This document shows, in pieces, positions 47,621 through 56,125 of a DNA stretch of 64,000 nucleotides (positions are counted from its first letter, which is position 1; each line of letters starts with the position of its first letter). This stretch comes from Nocardioides sp. JQ2195. Its GTDB lineage: Bacteria; Actinomycetota; Actinomycetes; Propionibacteriales; Nocardioidaceae. The notes beneath the pieces were generated by a model. The model worked only from the letters and a program-made list of their open reading frames with translations. It was not told the origin of the DNA and ran no database searches. A program made the position numbers and the translations under genes. Location of the stretch: the NCBI RefSeq assembly GCF_012272695.1, contig NZ_CP050902.1:1984001-2048000 (forward strand), in the 5' to 3' direction.

Positions 47621-47732
47621 CACTTCAGAGTTGCCAGCCCGCGCGGTCCTTGGCGCCTGAGAGGTTCCGGGGAGGGGTTGCCCCTTCGGCGCTCCATCAC
47701 CGGCTCGAGAGCCGGCACGAAGACTCTCCCGC
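47621..47732 (-). ncRNA. Glycine riboswitch (single aptamer) in the gcvP leader
   Basis: On the gcvP strand the leader contains GCGGGAGAGTC, then GGAGCGCCGAAGGGGCAA, GGAACCTCTCAGGCGCCAAG-GACCG and GGCAACTCTGAAG. These are the conserved blocks of the gcvT-element aptamer. It ends about 88 bp before the GTG. No second GCCGAAGG block is seen, so it looks like a single-aptamer form. It should turn on gcvP with glycine. Together with the terminator at 47819 it fills the 343-bp intergenic space. Confidence 0.88.
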
Positions 47733-47818
47733 ACGGGATTGTCAGCGGGGACAAACCTACCATCGGCCGGGCCTCCGACCACGCGCGTGACCAGTGCGCC
47801 ACGGACGGATCACGAACG

Positions 47819-47853
47819 AACCGGCCCGCCACCTCGAGGGTGACGGGCCGGTT
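47819..47853 (-). terminator. Terminator after the MerR gene
   Basis: AACCGGCCCG (47819-47828) and CGGGCCGGTT (47844-47853) form a perfect 10-bp stem with further internal pairing (CACC/GGTG). It starts 22 bp beyond the MerR-family stop and separates that gene from the gcvP leader. Confidence 0.72.
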
Positions 47854-47875
47854 CGGAGTCAGTGGGGTGCTGGGA

Positions 47876-48484
47876 TCAACCGATCTTGCGGGCAGCCCGA
47901 CGGGCAGCCAGCTCGTCGGCGGCGGAGTCGGTGCTGGTCGCACCGTCGGCGACGCGCTCGCTGGGCAGCTCCGAGAGCGAACCCTCGATCTCGCGCCAGA
48001 CACCGCCGATGGCGATGCCGAAGACGCCCTGGCCGCCCTGGAGCAGGTCGATGACCTCGTCGTTGCTGGTGCACTCGTAGACCGAGGCGCCGTCGCTCAT
48101 CAGCGTCACGCGGGTCAGGTCGTCGGTGCCCCGCTCACGCAGGTGCTGCACGGCGCCACGGATCTGCTGCAACGAGATGCCGGCGTCGAGCAGGCGCTTG
48201 ATCACCTTGAGGATCAGGATGTCGCGGAAGGAGTAGAGGCGCTGGGTGCCGGAGCCGGTGGCACCGCGGACGGTCGGCTCGACCAGCCCGGTCCGGGCCC
48301 AGTAGTCGAGCTGGCGGTAGGTGATCCCGGCGGCGTTGCAGGCCGTGGGACCGCGGTAGCCCTGGTCGCTGGGCAGCGGCGAGACGTCATCGGTGAAGAG
48401 CAGACCCTGCTCATCGGCCCGGCCGGCTGCGATCTCGGCCTCGACGAACCCCTGGTCCACCGATCCGCTTTCGTTGACACCCAC
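47876..48484 (-). CDS. MerR-family regulator (Rv1830-like)
   Basis: MerR-type transcriptional regulator of 202 residues. After an acidic N-terminal segment (residues 1-38) the winged helix reads [21 protein letters not shown] ... [32 protein letters not shown], followed by an effector region ([21 protein letters not shown]). GTG 48484 is chosen since GGAGGG lies 8 bp upstream. It holds the place of Mtb Rv1830, reported to influence growth and division. No MerR metal-binding cysteines: only two Cys, one in each half. It probably binds its own upstream region, which contains short inverted motifs (GTAACTCC near 48520, GGAGTTAC near 48585). Confidence 0.85.
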   Translation of the reverse strand: MGVNESGSVDQGFVEAEIAAGRADEQGLLFTDDVSPLPSDQGYRGPTACNAAGITYRQLDYWARTGLVEPTVRGATGSGTQRLYSFRDILILKVIKRLLDAGISLQQIRGAVQHLRERGTDDLTRVTLMSDGASVYECTSNDEVIDLLQGGQGVFGIAIGGVWREIEGSLSELPSERVADGATSTDSAADELAARRAARKIG

Positions 48485-48653
48485 GTTGTGACCCTCCGGT
48501 CGTTTACTCCATTGAGCGTAACTCCTGGGGGGAAGGTGCTGCCACTGGACCCGGAGGAGAACCTTCAGGTCCAACCACAACGTTGGAGTTACAACAGAGA
48601 CACTCCAAGGTAGGCCGGGTTCCCGGGACGGTCAATCTGCTCGGCGGCGTGTC

Positions 48654-48688
48654 GCAACCTTCAACCTCAACTTGAGGGCGAAGGTTGC
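48654..48688. other. Nested hairpin between nuclease and MerR genes
   Basis: GCAACCTTC (48654-48662) and GAAGGTTGC (48680-48688) enclose CCTCAA-C-TTGAGG. The stem is strong enough to terminate transcripts of the upstream bifunctional-nuclease gene. The inner CCTCAA/TTGAGG is also the arm sequence of some MerR-family operators (SoxR type). Both uses are possible. The rest of 48485-48719 holds no gene that I can see. Confidence 0.55.
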
Positions 48689-48719
48689 TGGGCGCGCGGG
48701 TGGCGACCCGGCGCCGGGG

Positions 48720-49190
48720 TCAGCCTTCGTTCTCGAAGTCCTCGGGCGTGACGTGGTCGAGGAACTCGCGGAACCGCTCCACCTCGTCCTCCTGCTCCTC
48801 GGGCACCGCCAGTCCGACTTCCTCGAGGACCTCGTCGGAGCACACGATGCGCGTGCCCGTCCGCAGCGCCAGGGCAATCGAGTCGGAGGGTCGGGCACTG
48901 ACCTCCAGTCCTGACTCGAAGGCCAGGATCGCGAAGAAGACACCGTCCTTCATCTCGGTGATCCGCACCTCGGAGAGCGGGTTCCCGGTCTCGTCGAGGA
49001 TCGTCTTGAGCAGGTCGTGGGTCAGTGGCCGCGGGGGCACGACACCCTGCTGGGCGAAGGCAATGGCCGTCGCCTCGACAGCACCGATCCAGATCGGGAG
49101 ATAGCGCTCCCCCGCGACCTCCCTCAACAGGACGATCGGTTGGTTCGACGGCATCTCGACCCTGACTCCGATGACATCCACTTCGCGCAT
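48720..49190 (-). CDS. Bifunctional nuclease-family protein (Rv1829-like)
   Basis: A 156-residue DUF151-type protein. MPSNQPIVLLREVAGERYLPIWIG, the central EATAIAFAQQGVVPPRPLTHDL and EVSARPSDSIALALRTGTRI are the family hallmarks. A plant member showed RNase and DNase activity; for actinobacterial members the activity is not well tested. A C-terminal acidic tail (PEEQEDEVERFREFLDHVTPEDFENE) follows. It keeps the Mtb order Rv1828-Rv1829-Rv1830, between two MerR regulators, 34 bp downstream of the Rv1828-like gene. Cytosolic by sequence. Confidence 0.85.
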   Translation of the reverse strand: MREVDVIGVRVEMPSNQPIVLLREVAGERYLPIWIGAVEATAIAFAQQGVVPPRPLTHDLLKTILDETGNPLSEVRITEMKDGVFFAILAFESGLEVSARPSDSIALALRTGTRIVCSDEVLEEVGLAVPEEQEDEVERFREFLDHVTPEDFENEG

Positions 49191-49224
49191 GACGCCACCC
49201 TACTCGCCCGGCAGTGAGCCGGGA

Positions 49225-49953
49225 TCAGGACTGCAGGCCAGCCTTGACCAAGGTCGCGTGCAACTTCACCGACAGCGCGGCAATCTCCGCCACGGCCTCC
49301 TCGGCGCGTGCCTGGGCGGACGCGTCACGACCCCGTTTCAGGGGCGCGATGACCTGCTCGACCAGGCCGACCTCCCGGTCAGCCGCAGTCTTGAACGCCC
49401 GCAGGTGCCGTGGCTCGAACCCGAAGCTGGCCAGCTCAGAGGCGGTCTTGGCGACGACCAGGTCGTCGGCGTCGAAGTGGCCGGTGCGGCTGGCCTTGAC
49501 CAGGGCGAAGTTCTCGAGCTGGACCAGCAGGTCCTCGTCGACCTCGGCCACCTTGAGCAGCTCGCGTCGCGAGATCCGCAGGTCGGAGCTCGCCCGGAAG
49601 GAGTCCACCGACGGCAGGCCGTCGTTGGCCAGGGCGACGTTGGGCACCCGAGGCCCCACCTCCTCGATCGCGGGGGGCTCGAGCCCGCGGTCCATCGCGT
49701 CGAGGTGCTCGCCGATGACCTTCAGTGGCAGGTAGTGGTCGCGCTGCATGCGCAGCACGTAGCGAAGGCGCTCCACGTCGGCCGCCGAGAACTTCCGGTA
49801 GCCCGCCGAGGTGCGCTCCGGGTCGATGAGGCCCTTGTCCTCGAGGAACCGGATCTTCGAGTGGGAGATGCCCGGGAAGTCACCCTTGAGCTGCGAGAGC
49901 ACCTCCCCGATGTTCATCCGACGTCGCGGAGAAGCAGCGGGTGAAGCCATCAC
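49225..49953 (-). CDS. MerR-family regulator (Rv1828-like)
   Basis: MerR-type regulator of 242 residues with an N-terminal winged helix (MNIGEVLSQLKGDFPGISHSKIRFLEDKGL ... GYRKFSAADVERLRYVLRMQRDHYLPL) and a long C-terminal part ending in helices (ARAEEAVAEIAALSVKLHATLVKAG). It matches the Mtb Rv1828 type, placed directly after garA. GTG 49953 begins just before the garA stop codon's end, with ATG 49950 as an alternative. Likely co-transcribed with garA and gcvH. Target genes unknown; in related bacteria it is proposed to act in growth control. Confidence 0.85.
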   Translation of the reverse strand: MMASPAASPRRRMNIGEVLSQLKGDFPGISHSKIRFLEDKGLIDPERTSAGYRKFSAADVERLRYVLRMQRDHYLPLKVIGEHLDAMDRGLEPPAIEEVGPRVPNVALANDGLPSVDSFRASSDLRISRRELLKVAEVDEDLLVQLENFALVKASRTGHFDADDLVVAKTASELASFGFEPRHLRAFKTAADREVGLVEQVIAPLKRGRDASAQARAEEAVAEIAALSVKLHATLVKAGLQS

Positions 49954-50469
49954 TCAGCCGTTCTGGACCGGGTGGGCCGCGAAGAAGACCAGCCGGTACT
50001 TGCCGATCTGGACCTCGTCGCCGTCCTGCAGGATGACGTCGTCGATGCGGTCGCGGTTGACGTAGGTGCCGTTGAGGCTTCCCGAGTCGGAGACCCGGTA
50101 GCCTCCGGCCTCCCGCCGGAACTCCGCATGCCGCCTGGAGACGGTGACGTCGTCGAGGAAGATCTCGCTCTCCGGATGGCGCCCGGCGGTGACCAGCTCG
50201 GTGTCGAGCAGGAACCGTGAGCCGGCGCTCGGACCACGTTGCACCACGAGCAGGGCGTGCCCCATCGGCAGAGCGTCGACCGCGGCCGAGTCGGCCGGGT
50301 TCAGCGCCCGCTCGTCGCCCTCCGCCTTCTCCGGAGCCCCGAACGTGATGGTTGCGGTCGACTCGACCGCACTCTCCGCGGCCGCGCTCGTGACCAGCCG
50401 GTGACCGCACTGGGCGCAGAAACGTGCGTCGTCAGGATTCTGCTTGCCACAGCTCGTGCAGAACGGCAT
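49954..50469 (-). CDS. garA: FHA-domain protein with zinc ribbon (GarA-like)
   Basis: A 171-residue FHA protein. Residues 1-22 are a zinc ribbon with Cys4, Cys7, Cys18 and Cys21. The FHA domain covers about residues 74-167: LLVVQRGPSAGSRFLL, AGRHPESEIFLDDVTVSRRHAEF and SDSGSLNGTYVNRDRID, the phospho-Thr-binding loops. GarA/OdhI regulate 2-oxoglutarate dehydrogenase and glutamate metabolism after phosphorylation of an N-terminal ETTS. That exact motif is not seen: the linker reads ESAVESTATITFGA. The place between gcvH and an Rv1828-like gene is that of Mtb garA (Rv1827). Confidence 0.82.
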   Translation of the reverse strand: MPFCTSCGKQNPDDARFCAQCGHRLVTSAAAESAVESTATITFGAPEKAEGDERALNPADSAAVDALPMGHALLVVQRGPSAGSRFLLDTELVTAGRHPESEIFLDDVTVSRRHAEFRREAGGYRVSDSGSLNGTYVNRDRIDDVILQDGDEVQIGKYRLVFFAAHPVQNG

Positions 50470-50534
50470 GTACGACCCTCCCGGATACAGAAGAAACCCT
50501 CAACACGCGGTCGAGGTTGACTGTTTCCAACCTA

Positions 50535-50921
50535 TCAGTCGTCCAAGGACGACTGATAGGTGTTGGCATCCATCAGTGCATCGATCTCGGTCGGGTCGGA
50601 CGGAGCCACCTCGAAGAGCCACCCCTCGCCGTACGGGTCGGAGTTGACCAGCTCGGGCGTCGCGTCGAGGGCCTCGTTCACCGAGAGGACCTCACCGGAG
50701 ACGGGCGCGTAGAGATCGCTGACCGACTTGGTCGACTCGAGCTCGCCCACCGTCGTGCCGGCAGCGACGGTGTCGCCGACCTCGGGCAGGGAGGCGTAGA
50801 CGATGTCGCCCAGGGCGTCCTGTGCGTAGTGGGTGATGCCGATCCGAACCGATCCCTCGGTCTCTCCGGGCTGACGCACCCACTCGTGCTCGCTGCTGTA
50901 CTTCAGGTCCTCGGGGTACAC
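50535..50921 (-). CDS. gcvH: Glycine cleavage system H protein
   Basis: Lipoyl carrier protein of glycine cleavage, 128 residues, which shuttles the aminomethyl group between GcvP and GcvT. The lipoylated lysine is Lys65 in GELESTKSVSDLYAPVSGEV. The start YPEDLKYSSEHEWV and GDIVYASLPEVGD are typical. It lies between the garA gene (65 bp) and DUF881 genes on the same strand, as in Mtb Rv1825-Rv1827. It is separated from gcvP by four genes and has no riboswitch of its own that I can see. Confidence 0.95.
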   Translation of the reverse strand: MYPEDLKYSSEHEWVRQPGETEGSVRIGITHYAQDALGDIVYASLPEVGDTVAAGTTVGELESTKSVSDLYAPVSGEVLSVNEALDATPELVNSDPYGEGWLFEVAPSDPTEIDALMDANTYQSSLDD

Positions 50922-50957
50922 GCTGTCTCCTGTTCGGTGGTCGTGGTGCTTGGCAGG

Positions 50958-51728
50958 CTACTGGTCCTCGCGGGGCTCTGCGAAGTCACCCTCCGCGTCC
51001 TTGACGACGCTGGCCACCTCGAGCTCCTCCAGCTCCTCGACGGTGACGGATCCGCCTTCCTCCTCGACGACCTCCTTGGGTCCGTCGGGGAAGTCGAGGG
51101 CTCCGGCGAGCGTGTTCGGCTCCCCGATGACATCGATCACGAACGGGGCCTCGAGGAGCTGGCCGTCGAGCTCGATGCCGAGGGAGGTCTGAACGATCGA
51201 CGACTGCGCGATCACCCGCACCCGGTCGTTGAACTCCATCACCTCCGCGCCCGCTGCTCGCAGCTCCTGGATCGCGTCGAGCAGCGTGTCCGCGTCGACG
51301 TTCCCCTCGTCGTCGGTGATCGTGATGCGCACGCCCGGCCCGCTGGCCGGCACGGTGCCCGCGAGGATCGCGTAGACGTCGGTGTCCTCACGGGCCTGGT
51401 CCAGCGCGGCCTGCCGCTTGGACGACTCGTCGCGCAGGTCGTTGCGCAGCTCGGTCAGCCTGTCGATCTCGTTCTCGGCGCGTTGTGAGCTGGCGGAGAG
51501 ACCGTCGAAGACCCGGATCAGGTCGTCCTGCCGCAGGCCCGTGTAGTCGTCGTCACGCTCGTTGTGCTGCACCTGCGTCATCGCGGCGAACCCCACGGCT
51601 GCGAGCAGCAGTGCGACCACGGCCTGGCCCCGTGACGGCCGGGCCAGGAACACGGACCTGAGCCGCTCGCGGCCACTCGGGGCTGGAGCCCGCTCGTCGA
51701 CGGGAGCTTCGGAAGGCTTCTCAGGCAT
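50958..51728 (-). CDS. DUF881 membrane-anchored protein
   Basis: A 256-residue protein. A cytosolic Pro-rich start is followed by one transmembrane helix (GQAVVALLLAAVGFAAM, residues about 34-50), a coiled-coil stretch (SASSQRAENEIDRLTELRND ...) and the DUF881 domain, with SGPGVRITITDDEGN and DTLLDAIQELRAAGAEVMEFND. A C-terminal acidic tail contains VEELEELEVASVVKD. ATG 51728 overlaps the sbp stop by 8 bp. DUF881 proteins flank sbp in actinobacteria, as in Mtb Rv1825. The function is unsettled, with proposed links to the cell envelope or division. Confidence 0.82.
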   Translation of the reverse strand: MPEKPSEAPVDERAPAPSGRERLRSVFLARPSRGQAVVALLLAAVGFAAMTQVQHNERDDDYTGLRQDDLIRVFDGLSASSQRAENEIDRLTELRNDLRDESSKRQAALDQAREDTDVYAILAGTVPASGPGVRITITDDEGNVDADTLLDAIQELRAAGAEVMEFNDRVRVIAQSSIVQTSLGIELDGQLLEAPFVIDVIGEPNTLAGALDFPDGPKEVVEEEGGSVTVEELEELEVASVVKDAEGDFAEPREDQ

Positions 51729-52053
51729 GGAACACGTGCCGTCTGATTGCTGCCACGTTGGAGAAGATCCGGATCCCGAGCACGACGATGACGCCGGTCG
51801 AGAGCTGGCCACCCACACCCAGCTTGTCGCCCAGGAAGACGATGCCGGCCGCGATGACCACGTTGGAGACGAACGAGACGACGAAGACCTTGTCGTCGAA
51901 GATCCCGTCGAGGTAGGCCCGCATGCCACCGAAGACCGCGTCGAGGGCCGCCACCACCGCGATCGGCAGGTAGGGCTCCAACCACAACGGGACGTCGGGC
52001 TGAAGGATCAGCCCAGCCACGATTCCGACGAGTAGGCCGAGAACGGCAATCAT
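51721..52053 (-). CDS. sbp: Small basic membrane protein Sbp (DUF1290)
   Basis: A 110-residue integral membrane protein with three hydrophobic segments: MIAVLGLLVGIVAGLILQ, YLPIAVVAALDAVFGGM and VFVVSFVSNVVIAAGIVFLG, plus the tail GVIVVLGIRIFSNVAAIRRHVF. It matches the Sbp family that is found near division genes in Gram-positives. ATG 52053 overlaps the stop of the upstream DUF881 gene (ATGA). The triplet DUF881-sbp-DUF881 is tightly coupled, which suggests the products work as one membrane complex. Confidence 0.87.
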   Translation of the reverse strand: MIAVLGLLVGIVAGLILQPDVPLWLEPYLPIAVVAALDAVFGGMRAYLDGIFDDKVFVVSFVSNVVIAAGIVFLGDKLGVGGQLSTGVIVVLGIRIFSNVAAIRRHVFHA

Positions 52054-52904
52054 GGAGCCTCCTTCTGCTGCGTGGATTCGGTGGAAATCTGGGCAGACCG
52101 TAACAAGGGCGCCCGGCTGGAGGGGAGAGACATGTCGGACTGGCTGTTCTCCATCGTGAACACCAACCCGTAGTTGTTGCGCAGGGACAACCACTCCAGT
52201 CCCGGCCGTGACTCGGCGAACAGTGACTGCAGCGTGTTGGGATCTCCGACGACGAGGATGTCGTAGGGCGGCTTGATCGGCTGCGCCCTGATGTGGATCG
52301 CGGTGCCCACGCTCCGGATGCTGCTGATCGCGGTGAGGCGGTGGCCGTTGATCGAGATCGCCTCGGCACCCGCGGCCCACAGTCCGTTGACGAGGATGGC
52401 AAGGTCCTCGTCCCGCACACGACCGTCACTGCTGCCGTCGGGCGAGTCGTCGACCTGGATCCGGACGCCCGGGCCGCGCACCGTGGCGAAGCCGGCGTAG
52501 CCCTTGCTGTTGAGGAGAGCGCCCTCGACCCTGCGGCTCCGACTGCCGAGCTCATCGACCCGGTCAGCCAGCTGCTCGTTCCCGTCGCGCAGGTCGCTGA
52601 TCGAGTTCTGTGCCTCGGCGAGGTCGTCCCGCTCGAGAGTGATCTGCCGGATCAGCTCCTGGCGACCCTCCTCCGTCGTGGCGGCCTCCCGGGAGGTCTG
52701 CACCGCCGCGACCACGATCATCAGCCCGAACAACGCCACCGCGAGGGCCGTCGTGCGGGTGGGACGAGGTCGACCGGTCTCCGCTCCCGTGGCCGCGCGA
52801 CGCTCGGCCACGTGGCGGTAGTCGCTGTCGAGGCTCTGGTTGGTGATCAGCGTCAACAGGGGCAGCGTGACGTGCTCGGGGAGCTCCTTGCCGGTCTCAG
52901 CCAT
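52050..52904 (-). CDS. DUF881 membrane-anchored protein
   Basis: Second DUF881 protein, 284 residues. The sequence has TRTTALAVALFGLMIVVAAVQ (one transmembrane helix near residues 50-70), a coiled coil (RQELIRQITLERDDLAEAQN ... NEQLADRVDELGSRSR) and the DUF881 domain: RGPGVRIQVDDSPDG, LAILVNGLWAAGAEAISING and PYDILVVGDPNTLQSLF. The C-terminus is Ser/Gln-rich. ATG 52904 overlaps the phosphatidyltransferase stop by 8 bp. Equivalent to Mtb Rv1823 by position. Confidence 0.82.
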   Translation of the reverse strand: MAETGKELPEHVTLPLLTLITNQSLDSDYRHVAERRAATGAETGRPRPTRTTALAVALFGLMIVVAAVQTSREAATTEEGRQELIRQITLERDDLAEAQNSISDLRDGNEQLADRVDELGSRSRRVEGALLNSKGYAGFATVRGPGVRIQVDDSPDGSSDGRVRDEDLAILVNGLWAAGAEAISINGHRLTAISSIRSVGTAIHIRAQPIKPPYDILVVGDPNTLQSLFAESRPGLEWLSLRNNYGLVFTMENSQSDMSLPSSRAPLLRSAQISTESTQQKEAP

Positions 52905-53499
52905 CCAGCACCGGCGCATGCTTGTCGGTGTCGCGGAGCAGCTTGCGCACCTGCCATGCGTAGAGCAGCCCGGCCCACCAGTAGAGGCCGATCCCCCAGA
53001 TCGCGAACGCCCACCCGAACACGTCGGCGAGTGTCGCCACGGTGCTCTCGCCGTGGCCGAGGAGCAGCAGGGGGAACGCGTAGAGCAGGTTGAAGGTCGC
53101 GGCCTTGCCGAGGAAGTGCACCGGCAGGGCGCTGTAGCCGCGGGTCCGCAGGAACGGCACCAGCCCCCACAGGAACAGGTCTCGCAGTGGCAGCAGCAGG
53201 GCCAGCCACCACGGGATGATGTCGCGCATGGCCAGTCCGAAGACCACCGCGAGGATGTAGAGGCGGTCGGCAACGGGGTCGAGGACCTCGCCGAGCGCTG
53301 AGCGCTGGTCGAGGCGGCGGGCCAGGTAGCCGTCGAGCCAGTCGGTGATTCCCGACAGCATCAGGACACCGAGCGCCCAGGCGTCCTCCTGCGGGCCCAG
53401 GACCAGCCAGAGGAACAGCGGGACTCCCAGGAGCCGCGCCATGCTCAGCAGGTTGGGCACCGTCCAGATGCGCATGCTGCGGGTTTGCTCGTCCTGCAC
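52897..53499 (-). CDS. CDP-alcohol phosphatidyltransferase family protein
   Basis: Membrane enzyme of phospholipid synthesis, 200 residues, with the CDP-OH-P signature DG-YL-AR-x8-G-x3-D-x3-D visible as DGYLARRLDQRSALGEVLDP. About five or six transmembrane helices follow. It resembles the Mtb Rv1822 (PgsA2) type, which is placed in the same order next to DUF881/sbp, so cardiolipin or phosphatidylglycerol-phosphate synthesis is likely; the alcohol substrate cannot be read. ATG 53499 is used. It heads a leftward run in which each of the next three genes overlaps its predecessor. Confidence 0.86.
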   Translation of the reverse strand: MQDEQTRSMRIWTVPNLLSMARLLGVPLFLWLVLGPQEDAWALGVLMLSGITDWLDGYLARRLDQRSALGEVLDPVADRLYILAVVFGLAMRDIIPWWLALLLPLRDLFLWGLVPFLRTRGYSALPVHFLGKAATFNLLYAFPLLLLGHGESTVATLADVFGWAFAIWGIGLYWWAGLLYAWQVRKLLRDTDKHAPVLDG

Positions 53500-53538
53500 G
53501 TCAGGGTGACCATCTCTCGCCAGTGGGGCTGCCGAGGG

Positions 53539-54621
53539 TCACTTTAACCGGCGCTCCGAGCCGGCGGGCGATGGCTCACCGGACTCGTCGAGGTGGGCGG
53601 CGTCGCGGATCTCGCCGACCAGTTCCTCGAGGACGTCCTCCATCGTCACCAGGCCCAGGGTGGCGCCCTGGGCATCGACCACCCGGGCCATGTGGGCCCC
53701 TCGGCGCTGCAGGGTCTCCAGGGCGTCGTGGAGCACGTCGCCCGGCTGGACCGTGGCGAAGGGGTGGATCCACTTCTCGTCGACCACCCGGGTTCGACGG
53801 GCCGGCTCCGTCTCGAGCACGTCCTTGATGTGCAGGTAGCCAACCGGGTCACCCGCGCTGCTGCGCACCGGGAAGCGCGAGTAGCCCGTCGCCGCGCAGA
53901 GATCCTCCACGTCTGCTGCGGTGCAGCCCCGCGCGAGCGTGGTCAGGTCATCCATCGGCAGGAGCACGGACTCGACCGTGCGCTCGGTGAAGCCGAGGGC
54001 TCCGGCCAGGCGGTCGTACTCCTCGGCGGCCATCAGGCCCTCTCCGCGCGACTCCTCGACCAGCGCGGCGACCTGTTCTCGCGTGTAGGTCGACGACACC
54101 TCGTCCTTGGGTTCCACGCGCATGAGTCGCAGGGTGGCGTTCGCGATCCAGTTCAGGAACACGATGATCGGACGCAGGATCGTGACGATGCCCATCATTG
54201 GCGGGCCCAGCAGGATCGCGGCCCTGTCCGGCCCGGCGATGGCGATGTTCTTGGGGACCATCTCGCCGAGCACCACGTGCAGGTAGACCACGATCGCGAG
54301 GGCGATGACGAACGAGATCGGGTGGACCAGGTCGTGCGGCACGTGCGCGGCCTCGAAGAGCGGACTGAGCAGGTGGGCCACCGCCGGCTCACCGACCGCA
54401 CCGAGGCCCAGGGAGCAGATGGTGATGCCGAGCTGGGCACCCGCCATCACCAACGAGACGTTCTCCATGGCCCGCAGGGTCGTGCGCGCCATGGAGGAGG
54501 TCTTGGCCCGCGGTTCGATCTGCGTACGCCGCGCCGAAACGAGTGCGAACTCCGCGCCAACGAAGAAGGCGTTGAGGGCGAGCAGGACGACGGCCAGCAC
54601 CAGGGCCCCGTAGTCACTCAT
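53539..54621 (-). CDS. CNNM/CorC-type membrane protein with CBS domains (short form)
   Basis: A 360-residue hemolysin-family protein. Residues 1-160 are a DUF21/CNNM transmembrane domain (AVVLLALNAFFVGAEFALVSAR, GITICSLGLGAVGEPAVAHLL, HVVLGEMVPKNIAIA). Two CBS domains follow (YSRFPVRSSAGDPVGYLHIKDV and MARVVDAQGATLGLVTMEDVLEELVGEI). No C-terminal CorC transporter-associated domain is present. Homologues act in magnesium or other divalent-ion export. The start overlaps the stop of the longer paralogue by 8 bp, so the two are translated together and may form a heteromer. Confidence 0.86.
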   Translation of the reverse strand: MSDYGALVLAVVLLALNAFFVGAEFALVSARRTQIEPRAKTSSMARTTLRAMENVSLVMAGAQLGITICSLGLGAVGEPAVAHLLSPLFEAAHVPHDLVHPISFVIALAIVVYLHVVLGEMVPKNIAIAGPDRAAILLGPPMMGIVTILRPIIVFLNWIANATLRLMRVEPKDEVSSTYTREQVAALVEESRGEGLMAAEEYDRLAGALGFTERTVESVLLPMDDLTTLARGCTAADVEDLCAATGYSRFPVRSSAGDPVGYLHIKDVLETEPARRTRVVDEKWIHPFATVQPGDVLHDALETLQRRGAHMARVVDAQGATLGLVTMEDVLEELVGEIRDAAHLDESGEPSPAGSERRLK

Positions 54622-55972
54622 CGGAGTCGCCCTCAGTCCGGGTCCAGAGCCTGATCCGGTCGACGCGCAGGCCGTCCATGTGCTCGACCTTCAGCACAGC
54701 GATGACCTGCGGCAGTGGCTCGTCCTCGTCGTCGAGCTCCACCGGGAGGGGCACCTCGACCTCGTCCCCGGCAACCGGGATCCTGCCCAGCTCGCGCAGC
54801 ACCAGCCCGGCGATGGTGTCGTAGTCCTCGTTGGCGGGGAGGTCGATGTCCGTGACGTCCTCCACCTCGTCGGGCCGCAACAGGCCGGACAGCGACCAGG
54901 CGCCGTCCCTGCGCTGCCTGACCCGGGCACCGAGGCGGTCGTGCTCGTCGGCGATGTCACCGACGATCTCCTCCACCACGTCCTCCAACGTGACGATGCC
55001 TGCCTGGCCGCCGTACTCGTCGAGGACCACGGCCATCTGGAAGCCGTCGCGACGCAACAGCGCCAGCAACGGATCGAGCTTGAGTGAGTCGGGCACCACG
55101 ATCGGCTTGACCATGATGTGCTTGATGCGCGTGGTGGCGCGCTCGTGGAGTGGCAGGGCAACGGCGTGCTTGACGTGCACGGTCCCCACGACAGCGTCCT
55201 GGTCATCGAGGACCGGGAATCTCGAGTGTCCGGTGCTGCGGGCCAGCTCGATGACGGAGCTGGCCCGGTCGGTGGCCTCCACGCTGGTGGTGCGCACCCG
55301 CGGCGTCATGATCTCGCCGGTGGTGCGGGCACCGAACTCCACCGAGCGCTCCATCAGCTCGGCGGTGTCCGCGTCGAGCGTGCCCTGGTCGGCCGAACGA
55401 GCGATCAACGAGGCCAGCTCGTTGGTCGTGCGCGCCGAGCGCAGCTCCTCCTGCGGCTCGATGCCGAGGCGTCGGACGATCATGTTGGCGGAGTTGTTGA
55501 GGATCCGGATCGGGACCTGGTTGACCGTCGTGAACGCCCGCTGCATCCCCGCGGTCGCCCGGGCGGTCTCCATGGGCTTGGCGATCGCGAGGTTCTTCGG
55601 GACCAGCTCGCCGTAGATCATCGTCATCGCGGTGCTCAGCGCCAGTGCCAGTCCGATCGCGACGGGGTGCACCATGCCGCTGGCGAGTCCGGTGGACTCG
55701 ATCGGGTTGCGGAGCAGCGCAGCGATGGCCGGCTCGGCCAGGAAGCCGATCGCCAGGTTAGTGACCGTGATGCCGACCTGGGCACCGGACAGCTGCGTCG
55801 ACAGGGACCGCAGTGACTTCTGCACGCCGATGGCACCGGCGTCACCCGCAGCCGCGGCGTTGGCGACCACGGAGCGGTCGACGGTGACCAGCGAGAACTC
55901 GGCCGCGACGAACACACCACAGGCCAGCACCAGCAGCACCGCCAGTGCCAGCAGCAGCCACTCGATCAGCAT
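54614..55972 (-). CDS. CNNM/CorC-type membrane protein with CBS domains (long form)
   Basis: A 452-residue member of the same family. The CNNM domain (LIEWLLLALAVLLVLACGVFVAAEFSLV, QLSGAQVGITVTNLAIGFLAEP, MIYGELVPKNLAIAKP) is followed by two CBS domains (TGHSRFPVLDDQDAVVGTVHVK, MAVVLDEYGGQAGIVTLEDV) and a CorC_HlyC domain (residues about 345-435: GAWSLSGLLRPDEVEDVTDI, NEDYDTIAGLVLRELGRIP). ATG 55972 is the first Met of the open frame. It is first in the pair. The adjacent 55973-56125 holds no gene that I can see. Confidence 0.87.
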   Translation of the reverse strand: MLIEWLLLALAVLLVLACGVFVAAEFSLVTVDRSVVANAAAAGDAGAIGVQKSLRSLSTQLSGAQVGITVTNLAIGFLAEPAIAALLRNPIESTGLASGMVHPVAIGLALALSTAMTMIYGELVPKNLAIAKPMETARATAGMQRAFTTVNQVPIRILNNSANMIVRRLGIEPQEELRSARTTNELASLIARSADQGTLDADTAELMERSVEFGARTTGEIMTPRVRTTSVEATDRASSVIELARSTGHSRFPVLDDQDAVVGTVHVKHAVALPLHERATTRIKHIMVKPIVVPDSLKLDPLLALLRRDGFQMAVVLDEYGGQAGIVTLEDVVEEIVGDIADEHDRLGARVRQRRDGAWSLSGLLRPDEVEDVTDIDLPANEDYDTIAGLVLRELGRIPVAGDEVEVPLPVELDDEDEPLPQVIAVLKVEHMDGLRVDRIRLWTRTEGDSDE

Positions 55973-56125
55973 CGCTCTCCCCCGTCGTGCTCGGGATCAG
56001 GGAGCCGGGGACTTTGAGAACCGTCCATGAGATGGGTGCGCAGCTGCTTTCGTGGTGAGGAGAGGACGGGAGTCAGGCTACCGAACGTGACCTGATCGCA
56101 CTAACCCGTCGGGAGCCTGCACACC

